From Heracleum sosnowskyi (lineage: Eukaryota > Streptophyta > Magnoliopsida > Apiales > Apiaceae), in NCBI GenBank assembly GCA_030848705.1, contig CM061236.1, forward strand, positions 56,625,481-56,689,480: a stretch of 64,000 bases of DNA, in the 5' to 3' direction. The position numbers and the translations under genes are program-made. How positions within the stretch are numbered: the stretch's first letter is position 1; every line of letters starts with the position of its first letter. This document shows, in pieces, positions 10,343 through 20,573 of the stretch. The notes below the pieces were generated by a model that was given only the letters and a program-made list of their open reading frames with translations, was not told the origin of the DNA and did no database searches.

Positions 10343-11750
10343 TTTTGATTAGAAGTCAGTAACTGCAGATAGTCCTAGTGAATACACGAGTTTAAGAATT
10401 TCCATATCCTTAGGACTCGTGAATTTATTTTCTGGAGCAATTCTCGTAGTTAGGATTTTTGTACTAATTTTATGTCATAATTATGGATGATATATCTTCT
10501 GGCATTTAATTGGTTATTAATTCTAAAATTATTTAGATGCTAATATTTGTTCTAAATATTTAAGCATTTATTTCATTTGAATTAATTTACTTTTTTTAAC
10601 ATTGTAGATTAATGCAGCATAATTTATTGGATTTTAATTGGTTAATATCATTTAATGATATTTAGTCGATTTTATTCTAAGAAAATTATGAATTTTCTGT
10701 TAACAATTGATTTTGGTAAATTTTAAAAGATTTATTCAAAATAAAACTTGACAGGAAATACAAAAAGGTTTGATTTTTAAAACAGAACAGTTTTTAGAAA
10801 TTGAATCAGAAGCAAAAAATATCGAATTTAGGAAATTCGACAGCTTTTCTAAGTACAAAGAAAATTCTATCGAAAGTAATTTTTGATAGTTTTTGAAAAG
10901 GAAAAAAAAATCTATCGAAAACAATTCTCGATAGTTTTTTGAAATTAAGTTGGAAATATATCGAAAGAATTTACTTTATTTCATATTTAAATTCTCGATA
11001 GAATTTTTCAAACAAGTGAACCTCGATAGTTTTTCAGTTTTTTAAAAAAGACACAGCCTTTGATAGTTTTCATCAAAACTTTTAAAATTCTGTATTTCAA
11101 AAAACTTCGATAGTTTTTCAAAAACTATCGAAGTATAGTTGACAGTTTTGCCCCTAGATGAAAACCATCGAAAGCTCATTTCAAACCTATCGAACACTGG
11201 AAAGACATTTTTGCCCCTATCAATGTCAAAAGTATAAAAACATGCCTTAGTCGTTTTCTTTCTCAGTTTTTTTTTCGGATCTAAGAAAAGGCAACAAGGA
11301 GTTTATAATACTTACAAAAAGAGATACAGCCAAGAACATCAAAACTCGATAGTTTTCATTTTTAACCGAGATTTACACACAGTAACTCCAGTTTTAACAG
11401 TAATTTCATTTTCAACCGTGAAACCTCTGTACTGTGTTTTCAAATCTTGGTTGTGGTTGAAGAATTCTATCGAAAGCCATTTCATTTCGAACCTTAACTG
11501 GATATTGTTCTTGATTAGTGACTTTTAGTTGAAATCCATTTCTTTAGAAGTGTATTTTAATTAAAACTAATTTTCTTGAGTTAAAAAAAAATTAGGGTTC
11601 TTAATTTGAAAGTTTAATTGTTCGAAGTTGTTTAAGTGATTAAAAACGGGGGTATTTTTGTTAAGAGTTTGATTAATTAGTAATAATTAATTAAATTTAA
11701 TTACTTTTTAGTTTTGGTTTAAAATTAATTTTCTGTAAATTTGAAAAATA
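10343..11750 (+). other. Spacer of element A between pol and ORF3, with repeated CTATCGAA motif
   Basis: No gene is seen in these 1.4 kb. The AT-rich spacer carries about 14 copies, some degenerate, of CTATCGAA or its complement TTCGATAG between about 10867 and 11480. One perfect hairpin lies at 11105-11133 (14-bp arms around a single base). The same motif recurs in the LTRs of A and C. The spacer may hold the splice acceptor or leader for ORF3; I cannot identify it. Confidence 0.7.
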
Positions 11751-12626
11751 ATGGCCGGAGAATTTATCGTAACCAAGACTAATCATGTCTCATTTCAGAA
11801 CTTGCAATCCATAACGAACTTATAGTTTCGTGCATGGGCAGAGTTTCTGAACACACGTTCGTTAGTGGCATATGCTTTGAGTACTCCTGTAGTCCTTTGC
11901 ATCGATCAATTGACTGCGTTGTACACATCCGCCACGGATACAAGTGAGAATAACGTAAGGTCCTTTAGTTTTTTTGTGCCAGGGGGCAGAACAATAAGGG
12001 TGACGGAACATGATTTTAACAGGGTTCTACATTTTCCAACAGAAAACCTTGTTCCGGATACCACAACTGAGGAGATACATGCTTTCTTCACTCTCATAAG
12101 AAGTCAACAACCAAACTTCTTTTTGGGAGAGTTTCTTAAGCATTACCTGACAAAGCCATGGAACTTTTTCTTTCACACACTTATCCATGTTTTCACTGCT
12201 AAGCTTACAAATCTGCATGGTATTCCCTTATTTCTTCAGAAGATAGGGTTAGCCATTGCTAACAATAGGCATATAAACATATGACGATTAGTGATTGATC
12301 AAGTCATTCTGTGCATGGGACCACTGGATGAAAGAACATGCATGGACGATGTGCTTTGTTTCTATCCTAGGTTCCTACAACTAATTCTCAATGATATTCT
12401 AACAAATGATGAACGTGAGACATTTGAAGGCGAGGAGACCATGGAGTGCATGAGGATGAAGAGCAATGCAATAACCGCTCTAATAAGAAAGAATCATCTT
12501 CCAGGGGTACCCACTGTTCTCACAGACTATCTAAGAACGGTGCCCCTGCCACTTCTACCCCCAGGGGAACAGGTAAATGAAGGTAATATTGCTCAACCTG
12601 AACTGGCTCCTGTACAACAACCAATG
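11751..12626 (+). pseudogene. ORF3 of element A, 5' part (split by element D)
   Basis: A frame starting ATG at 11751 (MAGEF...) continues through TAG at 11823-11825 and TGA at 12282-12284 to the D insertion. All pieces share one reading frame, which resumes exactly in phase at 39598 after the TSD. The N-terminal domain (about 250 residues) resembles the start of D ORF3: both have a YA...-LYTS-type segment, an F-x-V/I-x-G-x-x-I/Y-x-V strand, an LHFPTEN/LHIPENN block, and an R-x-N/K-H...P-x-V-x-x-x-L end. No signal peptide is visible. The function is not known. By position it corresponds to the env-like or extra ORF of some Sireviruses, but the sequence does not look like a membrane glycoprotein. 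Confidence 0.75.
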
Positions 12627-13646
12627 TGTTAATCCCAAATGACCTAACAGAATTGTAGAAGGGGGGGTTGAATACAATTCTTGATATTTCTTAAACTTAA
12701 AAACAACTTACAAATAAAACTGAACTTAAAGTAAAAATCACAAGCACATAAATAATTTCAGTTGGATTGTTTGATGATCCAACTGAAGTGATTTTTATTG
12801 CGGAAATAATCTGTGATACAAAATGTACACAGCTGCTCAGTTACAAGAATGTAGAGAAGTATGCTCTCAAATATAGCTAATACAATCTATTTGTTTTTCT
12901 TCTCTTACTCTTATTTTAACTGCTACACTTGGTTATATATATTCCCAAGTTTACAAAGCTATTTTTGGCTACACTAAAGTACACTAAAGGTAACCGCCAA
13001 TAGTTTGCTTTTCATCCTTTTGTCCAGTGGTCCTTGGAGATCCTTGCTTTTGTCTTCATGCTTATTATGATCACTCCCAAGAGCCCAATTGGAAACTGGG
13101 ATGTTTCCTTATTCCCCATGTCCATTTTAATGGTTTCCAATGCAAAGTACACTTCCACATCACCTTTAGATCTGTTTAGTAAACTGTCACTATCACTTTG
13201 TCAACTATTCAGAAAAGCAATAATGATTCGTTGATAGCAGGGTGATGTGTTTCGTTGATAGCTTTATTCTCCATTTCGTTGATGAGTAAACTTCATTTCG
13301 TTGATGAGTAAACTTCATTCCGTTGACAGAGTAATCTTCATTCCGTTGACATGTCTTCACTTAGGCAAAATTACAAAGCACAAGATATTTACAATTAACC
13401 AACCTATTTTGCCTATCTAGCATTTAGTCAACATGACTTAGAAAACCTATCTAATACATACAACAAAATGCATATCAAACTGTGAAGTATTGTACAGTGC
13501 AATTGATACATCACTCATTTCGTTGATGAGCTTCCTGTCAACGGAATGCTGCAAAGCATGCCATTTCGTTGACAGCTACAAAATGACTTTACACAAATTC
13601 TACTAAGTGTTTTATGTTTATCATCAAGAACAACATATTCCTAACA
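12627..13646 (-). repeat. 3' LTR of element D
   Basis: On the plus strand it reads TGTTAATCCC ... CCTAACA; on the minus strand this is the downstream LTR, next to the PPT at 13647-13658. It holds nine CGTTGA/TCAACG cores between 13229 and 13572 and a TATATATAA box (minus) at 12933-12941. Short plus-strand frames in it are not genes. Confidence 0.92.
12933..12941 (-). promoter_or_regulatory. TATA box in D LTR
   Basis: TATATATAA on the minus strand is duplicated in the 5' LTR near 38889-38897, where it would drive D transcription leftwards. Confidence 0.45.
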
Positions 13647-13658
13647 ATCTCCCCTAAT
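13647..13658 (-). other. Polypurine tract of element D
   Basis: On the minus strand TTAGGGGAGAT directly precedes the 3' LTR. It would prime plus-strand synthesis. Confidence 0.75.
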
Positions 13659-13832
13659 TTATGACTGATAGAATAACAGCCATAAATCAAGAGACTTGAT
13701 GATAACAAAAACACTCAGATACATCATAATTTACAAAAGTAGAAAATGCATTAAGCTTCATAATATTTTAAACAAAATACAAGACTTACAAGACTAATGC
13801 CCAGAAGTGCTCCTCTAGACTGAGCAAATGAT

Positions 13833-15983
13833 TCATCTTGGTCTTCTTTGTGGCATAGTCTTCTTCCCTTCCTTAGAGTTGTTTTCCTCAATTTGGACCT
13901 GTAGCCTTCTGTAAAAGATCTTCTCTTCCTCATCTTGATCACCAAGCATGGATTGCATAAACTTTAGAGTTTGATTAGATGCCTTATCCAGCTGGTCTTC
14001 CATCCTGAAGAATCTTCTGCAGTTGTCCTTGTCCTTAAATTCCATCATCCAGTAAGGTTGAAGATGGATCTTCTTTCCTGTTGAGGGCACTCTAAGCATC
14101 CTGGGAAGAGCCTCAGGCTTGTTCCAGCTAGCCTTTATCTGACATATTTTGGAGACCACCTCAGACTTGGCTGTTTTGGTGAAGCCAAAGTCCTTCTTCA
14201 AGCATCTAAACACTGAGAGTAGTGTTTGGTAGTCTTCTCCTAAAATTCTGTAGAGAGGCCACACTTGTTCTCTACCACCCTTGAATGTGAAAACTAATCT
14301 TTCAGGCAACTTTTGAGAAGCTACAATGCCCCTTACTTCCACCAGGTTGTCCAAATCAAGATGTAAGCTAGATTCTTCCCTGATGTCAGCAATGTACATG
14401 CAGTCCTCTGGATTTGCAGGGGGTTTCTGAGGTTGTGGCTTTCTCACAAATACTGGCTTTGCCTTGACAACCCTTTTCTTTGACTTTATTGGCTGATCCT
14501 TTTCAAATAGGAACCTTGGAAAATAGGCTTCATCAAATTCAATAGGCTCCTCTTTTGGCATGATTGGTTGATCATGAAAGTTGACAGGATGTGCAGGATC
14601 ACATGCCAATTTTCCTTCATGAGGTAGATCAACAGGAATTTGATGTGCACTTGTTGTGGAAGAGGCTTGAGCAGTGTCCTGAGAATCTTCTTTATCAAAG
14701 TCCAGATTCCTTTTAGCTCTAGCCTTTGGTTGCCTTACACTTTTCCTTGCTTCTTCAGCTTCCTTAGCTCCATCCTTGGCTTTTTCTTCCTGTAAGGTTT
14801 CTTCATCTTCAAGTGCTTGAGCAACTGCCAGTGCTTGCATTGCTTCCCTTTCAGATTCTTCAGCTTTGGCTTTAGCAAAATTTGGGTGACCAACCCAAAT
14901 GCAGATTTCCTTGCTATCCCTGTAGATGATGGCCCTTTGATTCCCTATGCTTGGATGATTGCTTTCCTTGTTCTCAATGATCAGCTTCCCTAGGACTTTG
15001 AACTCATCTGGCTTTGGTGGAGGATAAAATATCCTTTCAATGTTCTTGCCTTTGGGTTTGACAGGTGATATTGGAGATATCCCTCTTGCATCCACATTCC
15101 TAAAGCATGAAGATTGACCTTTCTCATTTCTTGAATCTTGAAGGATTCCATGCTGAAGGGGCTCTATAGCATAAGAACTCTTGAACTGTGGCTCCATTTG
15201 TACTATCACCATTGCATTTGTTGATGGTGGTATTGAAGTAGCTTGAACCGTTGATGCCTTTGCAGTGTCAGCTAACTTCTTGACTCTTGCTTCTATATTT
15301 GACCAGTGATCCTTAATCTGTTCTGCAAGTTTCATCCTCATAGAGGCTTCCTGGATCAGGTCAATACCATCCTTTTTCTTCTTTCCAAACTCCCCCATTG
15401 CTAATGGCTCTTCTGGTAAGGAGATGGCTGGGACTAAAACCTTTGTGATTTGTATATCAAGCTCTCTAGATTTCTCTAGCTCCTTAGTTTTCTCCCCCTT
15501 TTTGTTATCATCAAGTGAGATAATAGGGATTCCTTGAGCTGCCAGAAGCTGGGTGAGTAGCTGAGTTTGCTTCTCCTGTTCTTTCTGCATGTGAGAAAGT
15601 GTAGCCTCAACTTTGTCCACTCTAGAGGAGAGAGTTTTCAAAGATGAGGACACTTCAGGTTCCTTGGTGAAAAACCTTGACATCTTGGAGACAGTGTGAA
15701 GAGGAAGCTTTTCATCTAGCCTCCTGTCAGTAGCATCCCTAAGGTTGCTAATTGAATCCTTGATTTCTGTAGCCTCAATCCTTGTCTGCAACATTTGTAG
15801 CCTTTGAATTTCAAGAGAATCCATTATGGCCTTGTAGAATTTCTTGTCCCTTGCTTCTGCAGACTCATGAGCTAGATATGCCTCATTGTACTGCCTTGTG
15901 ATAGCAGCATCCAAGTTGCATCTACCATGCATATCCTGAGAAAGCCAGTTTGGTGTAGGAGGCACCACAGAAGTCCCAGTCTG
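13833..15983 (-). CDS. ORF3 of element D, C-terminal part (711 aa frame)
   Basis: This is the downstream part of the third ORF, separated from its start (32160-29824) by Gypsy element E. The two parts are in phase across the GTCTG TSD. The frame called from 15968 begins at GTG, but it really runs in from the other side of E. Residues about 25-160 are strongly heptad-like and charged, predicted coiled coil. Then come a Lys/Glu-rich segment, a basic stretch (KKRVVKAKP) and a C-terminal globular-looking domain (about 540-690; FKDKDNCRRFFRMEDQL) with a basic tail. I see no signal peptide or transmembrane segment. The function is unknown. Element H codes a distantly comparable C-terminal product. 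Confidence 0.75.
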   Translation of the reverse strand, partial: QTGTSVVPPTPNWLSQDMHGRCNLDAAITRQYNEAYLAHESAEARDKKFYKAIMDSLEIQRLQMLQTRIEATEIKDSISNLRDATDRRLDEKLPLHTVSKMSRFFTKEPEVSSSLKTLSSRVDKVEATLSHMQKEQEKQTQLLTQLLAAQGIPIISLDDNKKGEKTKELEKSRELDIQITKVLVPAISLPEEPLAMGEFGKKKKDGIDLIQEASMRMKLAEQIKDHWSNIEARVKKLADTAKASTVQATSIPPSTNAMVIVQMEPQFKSSYAIEPLQHGILQDSRNEKGQSSCFRNVDARGISPISPVKPKGKNIERIFYPPPKPDEFKVLGKLIIENKESNHPSIGNQRAIIYRDSKEICIWVGHPNFAKAKAEESEREAMQALAVAQALEDEETLQEEKAKDGAKEAEEARKSVRQPKARAKRNLDFDKEDSQDTAQASSTTSAHQIPVDLPHEGKLACDPAHPVNFHDQPIMPKEEPIEFDEAYFPRFLFEKDQPIKSKKRVVKAKPVFVRKPQPQKPPANPEDCMYIADIREESSLHLDLDNLVEVRGIVASQKLPERLVFTFKGGREQVWPLYRILGEDYQTLLSVFRCLKKDFGFTKTAKSEVVSKICQIKASWNKPEALPRMLRVPSTGKKIHLQPYWMMEFKDKDNCRRFFRMEDQLDKASNQTLKFMQSMLGDQDEEEKIFYRRLQVQIEENNSKEGKKTMPQRRPR

Positions 15984-16551
15984 TATAATAACCCGAATTT
16001 TTGTAAAAATTTAAAACTTTTCTTATTATGATTAGGTGCAGCAGTGAATAGTGATTTTGAGGGTTAAAGAAATTTTTTCATGCCACCTATGTACGAGACA
16101 TAGTGTGGATATTCCGAAGTCATATTAGTGATCTACGGAGTAAATAAGTGAATGCAAAGACGATCGGAATTCAGAAATTCCAAATTTTATTTTGGTGTAA
16201 TATTCGACCGGGCAGCGAATTATATATTATTATATTCAAGAAATGAGATATTAAAATTGAGGATTTGAGGATTTAATATTTTGGAATTTTATTATTTTAT
16301 TAAAGTCGATTTAAGGATTCGATTGATGAAGTGAATAGTTACTATTCACTGCGAAGATCGCGTAGAGTTTTATTCACTCCTTAGGAAATATTTCGAATCG
16401 TTTCAAGAGGAACAGGGCAACATTTACAGGATTAAATATAGACATGGAAGTAACATGTAACAAGATTAATTCGAGGGATGCAACATTTGGATCATCCATG
16501 TGAAAGGAAAGCGAACCAATAAAGCTACTTTAACCAAACACATGCATGCGC

Positions 16552-16602
16552 GACACGTGTCCCTGCTTTGCCACCATGATACTCCATGGCTTGACACGTG
16601 TC
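16552..16602. promoter_or_regulatory. Paired GACACGTGTC palindromes in E 5' LTR
   Basis: Two perfect 10-bp G-box/ABRE-type palindromes lie at 16552-16561 and 16593-16602, 41 bp apart. The 3' LTR has them at 25816-25825 and 25857-25866, and the B LTR has one at 3337. Confidence 0.55.
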
Positions 16603-17171
16603 CTGATGACAAGGACAATGTGATGACTCACCCCACTTTTAACAAAAAAATCTGCATTCCAAGAAAATCAACCAAAAAAAAAAAAAAAATCTAAAACCAT
16701 TCCTTTTCTTCATTTTCGGCAAAAGCAAAACTGCCGAATTGTAAATTCTATATCTCCTTCATTTCTCGGTGGCAAATGACGGTCTATAGCTTGTTGGAAA
16801 GGGCTTGAGATAACCTACATTTCGTATTTCACAAGTTTCTTCCATTGGAGCAAGGTAAGACCTTCATGTTTCCAGTTCTTTAAACCGGTGTATAGTAACT
16901 CCGAAAGTTTCATGACTTGTTCTTGATTTCTTTTGCAAATTTAAGGATGATAACCATGGGTAAAGACCCTCTTAAGGCTTACAAGCTCTTGTGGTTTGTT
17001 TAAGGATTCAAGGAAGGTATACCACTCATCCACCCTTTGATTTATGTTGGATTTTAAGTGAAGTTTTTAGTAATGATTCAAGAATGAGCATGTTTATGGA
17101 GTTTGGAGTATGTATGGTTAATTCTTGATGGATACTTGTTGTTGGTTGATGTTTGTGATATGTTCGTGAAG

Positions 17172-17179
17172 TATATAAA
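17172..17179 (+). promoter_or_regulatory. Candidate TATA box in E LTR
   Basis: TATATAAA lies about 570 bp downstream of the paired G-boxes. Another AT-rich candidate is near 17993, so this call is tentative. Confidence 0.3.
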
Positions 17180-18229
17180 CTGATTATGTTGTAAAAATGG
17201 TGGTGTTGTTGAATTGATTTGGTTTTAAGAGGTTTTGACATAACAAAAACCGGGAAACGTTACGACTACAGCCGTCGAAATGCCCAAATTTTTACCTACT
17301 GATTGGTTCCCTGTTTTTCCTCTGTTAGAGCTCGACCCTTGAGTCCTACTGCTCATGATTGTGTAGTTTATGTTATAAGTTTCGTAATGATATGTGGTTC
17401 GCCTAATTTAGCTGAACGGTTTAAGAGTTATGCTAGTTTTAGTAATCGTGGTTCGAGAGGTTTCATCGCATAAATGTAACTACTTTGATGCCAAGTCAAA
17501 GACCTTTAAGAGTCGAATTAAAATGTGAAACTTTGTGATATAATGCTAAGGACAGTTAGCAAGCCTTGTACGAAGGTTTCGAGTCAAAAAGATCATTTTC
17601 CGATTTTATAAAAATAAGGAAGCCGAGGTTGCACAAGTGAAAACCACTGAAAACGAGACTTAGAAACCAAGGTTCCAAATGGTTAAGTATAACTTGGATT
17701 TGAGGATGGATTTCGAACCAAACTTATGATATAAGTATTTGACGAATAACATGGACTTAGTATGAGCCTATAACGAGCTAGTAATTCCTTGGTTGTGTTT
17801 CGCTTACGTGTTTAAGCATTGAGTTATAAGTGGTTTATCGAGGGGATTAACCGTGTGTTTTCGTTTGACTTTGTCTAGATTGTCCGACATCGTCGCGAAC
17901 CCCTATCACTTCTCGAGCATCAGGCAAGTTTTCAAAACCTATATTAGTGTTGTTGTGATAATAACTGTTTTCAATTATGGTATGCGATTGCGATATATAT
18001 AAATTGCATACTTGTTTTCGATTTGCTATGTATAGCAATACTTGAGGTTATGACTTGAAGTTGGGGCTTATAAGTTAGACATGGGATATCAGCTATAAGC
18101 CAGGGTTTTATATTTGCCCTAGGGTAAGGGCGTGTGATTTTCTTGAAAGGTCAGATGTGATTATATTTTGTATATGATAAAGGTTATTTTCCGATAAAGA
18201 TATCGGGTAACTGTTATTCGAGGGTTAAT

Positions 18230-18750
18230 TATTTTATTTAAGGAATATTATTTATGAATATTCATTTGAGGATTATTGACTTTAAGAATATTATTTATTA
18301 ATATTCATTTTAAGAATATTATTTATTACTATTCATTTGAGGATTATCGACTTACAGAATATCATTTATATTCATTTGAGGATATTGACTTTAAGAATAT
18401 TATCGTACATATTCATCTGGGGATTATGTAATGAATAGTATGTTTGAATATTCATTTGAAAGTTATTTAATTGTTTAATGAATATTACCTTTAAATATTC
18501 ATTCGAGGATTGATTATTTATTTAATGAATATTACTTTCGGATATTCATTTGAGATTAATTATTTAATGAATATTATTTTCGAATATTCATTTGAAATTT
18601 ATTAATTAATGAATATTATTTTGAATATTCATTTGGGGCTCAATTATTTAATAAATATTATTTTCAAATATTCATTTGAGGATACTTACTTAATGAATAT
18701 TATTTCAAATATTCGTTTAAGGTTACTTATTTAATAAACATTATTAATTA
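18230..18750. repeat. AT-rich palindrome array in E 5' LTR
   Basis: About ten irregular units of GAATATTATTT...AATATTCATTTGAGGATT type form a diverged version of the B LTR array. The 3' LTR copy is at about 27490-28010. Confidence 0.8.
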
Positions 18751-19179
18751 TTTTCAAATCAAAAAGAGGTTCCCAAAACAATGTTTTTCCATTTAAATCT
18801 GTCTTTTAAAGGGGATTTAAATGCTCGCTCAACTATCAAAAATATGGGAAACCTGATTTAAGTGACTACTACTCTTTTTAAACTCTCAATTCAAAAACTG
18901 TCAAGGGACAGATATTTTTCGGAACAATGTAATTGCTGCAAGTCTAATATTGTGTTACCACCTCAATAATCGAGGGGTAAATTCATGGAACAAGTCGATA
19001 TCCATTAACAGGCATCAGCCTGGGAAATATCAGTGAATTTCCTTTCCAACCAGATACGACTACTTTGTGGAGTTGTATACTTGAGGAAAAAGGGAAAGGA
19101 ACTTTATGTTTCAGTGTTGTGGATTTTCTTGAACTCGGAGAATATGTAAGGGACTGAGTGGCGCCTGTCCCCTAAGGGA

Positions 19180-19370
19180 ATTACGCGTAGACCGACAGTC
19201 TATGAACGGGTCTGTTTTTCCCTTAGATTATCAGTATGTGCCCGACCGTAGGGTAAGAGGAGGGAATTACGCGTAGACCGACGGTCTATGAACGGGTCTG
19301 TTTTTCCCACCCAGAGAAGAGTATCAGGCCGGCAGTCTATGAACGGGTCTGCTCTTCCCCCTACAACCGA
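19180..19370 (+). repeat. Short tandem repeat with ACGCGTAGACCGACxGTCTATGAACGGGTCTG in E LTR
   Basis: Three units share GTCTATGAACGGGTCTG followed by a T/C-rich tail; the first two also share GGAATTACGCGTAGACCGAC. It recurs at about 28435-28615 in the 3' LTR. Confidence 0.8.
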
Positions 19371-20561
19371 AGGCGGGGAGGTAGATCAGTTAGCGTCTAT
19401 TCTATTTTCCCTTCTACGTAGAAAAACAGCAGTGGGGATTTGCCTTACGACTGATCATCGTAGAGGTATCCCTGTCGCCCAGAATCTCCGTCTACAGTTC
19501 ATCATCCATGAAAGAAAATGTTTTATGCAAGTTATCAGAGAAAGAACATGTTTAAAGCAAGTTTTCAGAGAAAGAAAGTTTACTCAAGAGTATTCAAGTT
19601 TATTCCAGTATATGAGTTTATCAGAAAGCATATGAAATTACAAAAAGATATATGGAATCAGATGAGTTTAGAAAATGGATTGGAAATATTTTACATTGTA
19701 TTTATTTACAAATTATGATATGAGGTAAATGTTTGATATGAAAGATGATATTGAATTTTTATTATAACTTCATCTTTCAAGTATATGTTGATAGTCTGCT
19801 TATATTTTATATAACAGATATTTTACGGAAAGGATATACTGAGTTATCTCGTTATTTCATCTTTTATACTATACTAGAACTTTGTTCATAGTATAAATAT
19901 TGAAAGTTGTAGAGTATTATGAAATGATATTTGAAATACCACAATGGTACTATTTTTGGAATACATTCCGATAAGGAAATAATTTCAGTATCGAGATATT
20001 TTGACAAATTACTGTCTTATACCCCCTTTATTTCTGGGTTGTATTAAAAGGCAGAATTATGTCATACTTTCATTACCTTGCTGAGCTATCGCTCACTCTT
20101 GCTATTATTTTATATATATTATATAGCAGCGAAGCAGGATGCCTATGGGACGGCACATACCTCGCAAGGCGTTCCCATAAACAGTTTCTAGCAGTGATCC
20201 CGGGAGTAGTACGAACCAATCGAATCAGGCTACGGCTTTGGTATTTAACTTATATATAGACATGAATGGTATTAGAGGATTGTGAGCATCAGAAGGCTAA
20301 GCTGGTAATGTAACAATACTTAGAAATTGTATCAGTAACATATTCAAAAGACATTTGGGTATTGTAATAAAAGTTATTTATTCCGCAGTTGTTGTATTGT
20401 GTCGTTTCTGAGACTCTAACATGTGTGTGTGTGTGAGACATATGTTGTGGGGTCATGAGCAGGTGAATTATGAATGGTGTGAGTAATACAGGTAAGGCAA
20501 GGAGTACATGGATTGTGACAACCCTAAATCCCTGACCCCGGATTTGGGGCTGTTACAGAGA

Positions 20562-20573
20562 TGGTATCAGAGC
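20562..20573 (+). other. Primer-binding site of element E
   Basis: TGGTATCAGAGC, complementary to the 3' end of plant initiator tRNA-Met, lies four bases after the 5' LTR end. It primes minus-strand DNA synthesis. Confidence 0.92.

Larger units (their letters stand above)
15984..20557 (+). repeat. 5' LTR of element E (4.57 kb)
   Basis: Begins TATAATAACCCG and ends GATTTGGGGCTGTTACA. It holds two GACACGTGTC palindromes, a TATA-like site, a palindrome array (18230-18750), and an approximately 80-bp repeat with ACGCGTAGACCGAC (19180-19370). Open frames here (16500-16694, 19288-19635, 20059-20259) recur in the 3' LTR and are not supported as genes. Confidence 0.93.

Noticed and set aside
19288..19635. 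115-aa open frame, near-identical copy at 28547-28894
   Set aside because: Both lie at the same place in the two LTRs of element E, across a tandem repeat. No known domain or codon signal, and duplicated only because the LTR is.
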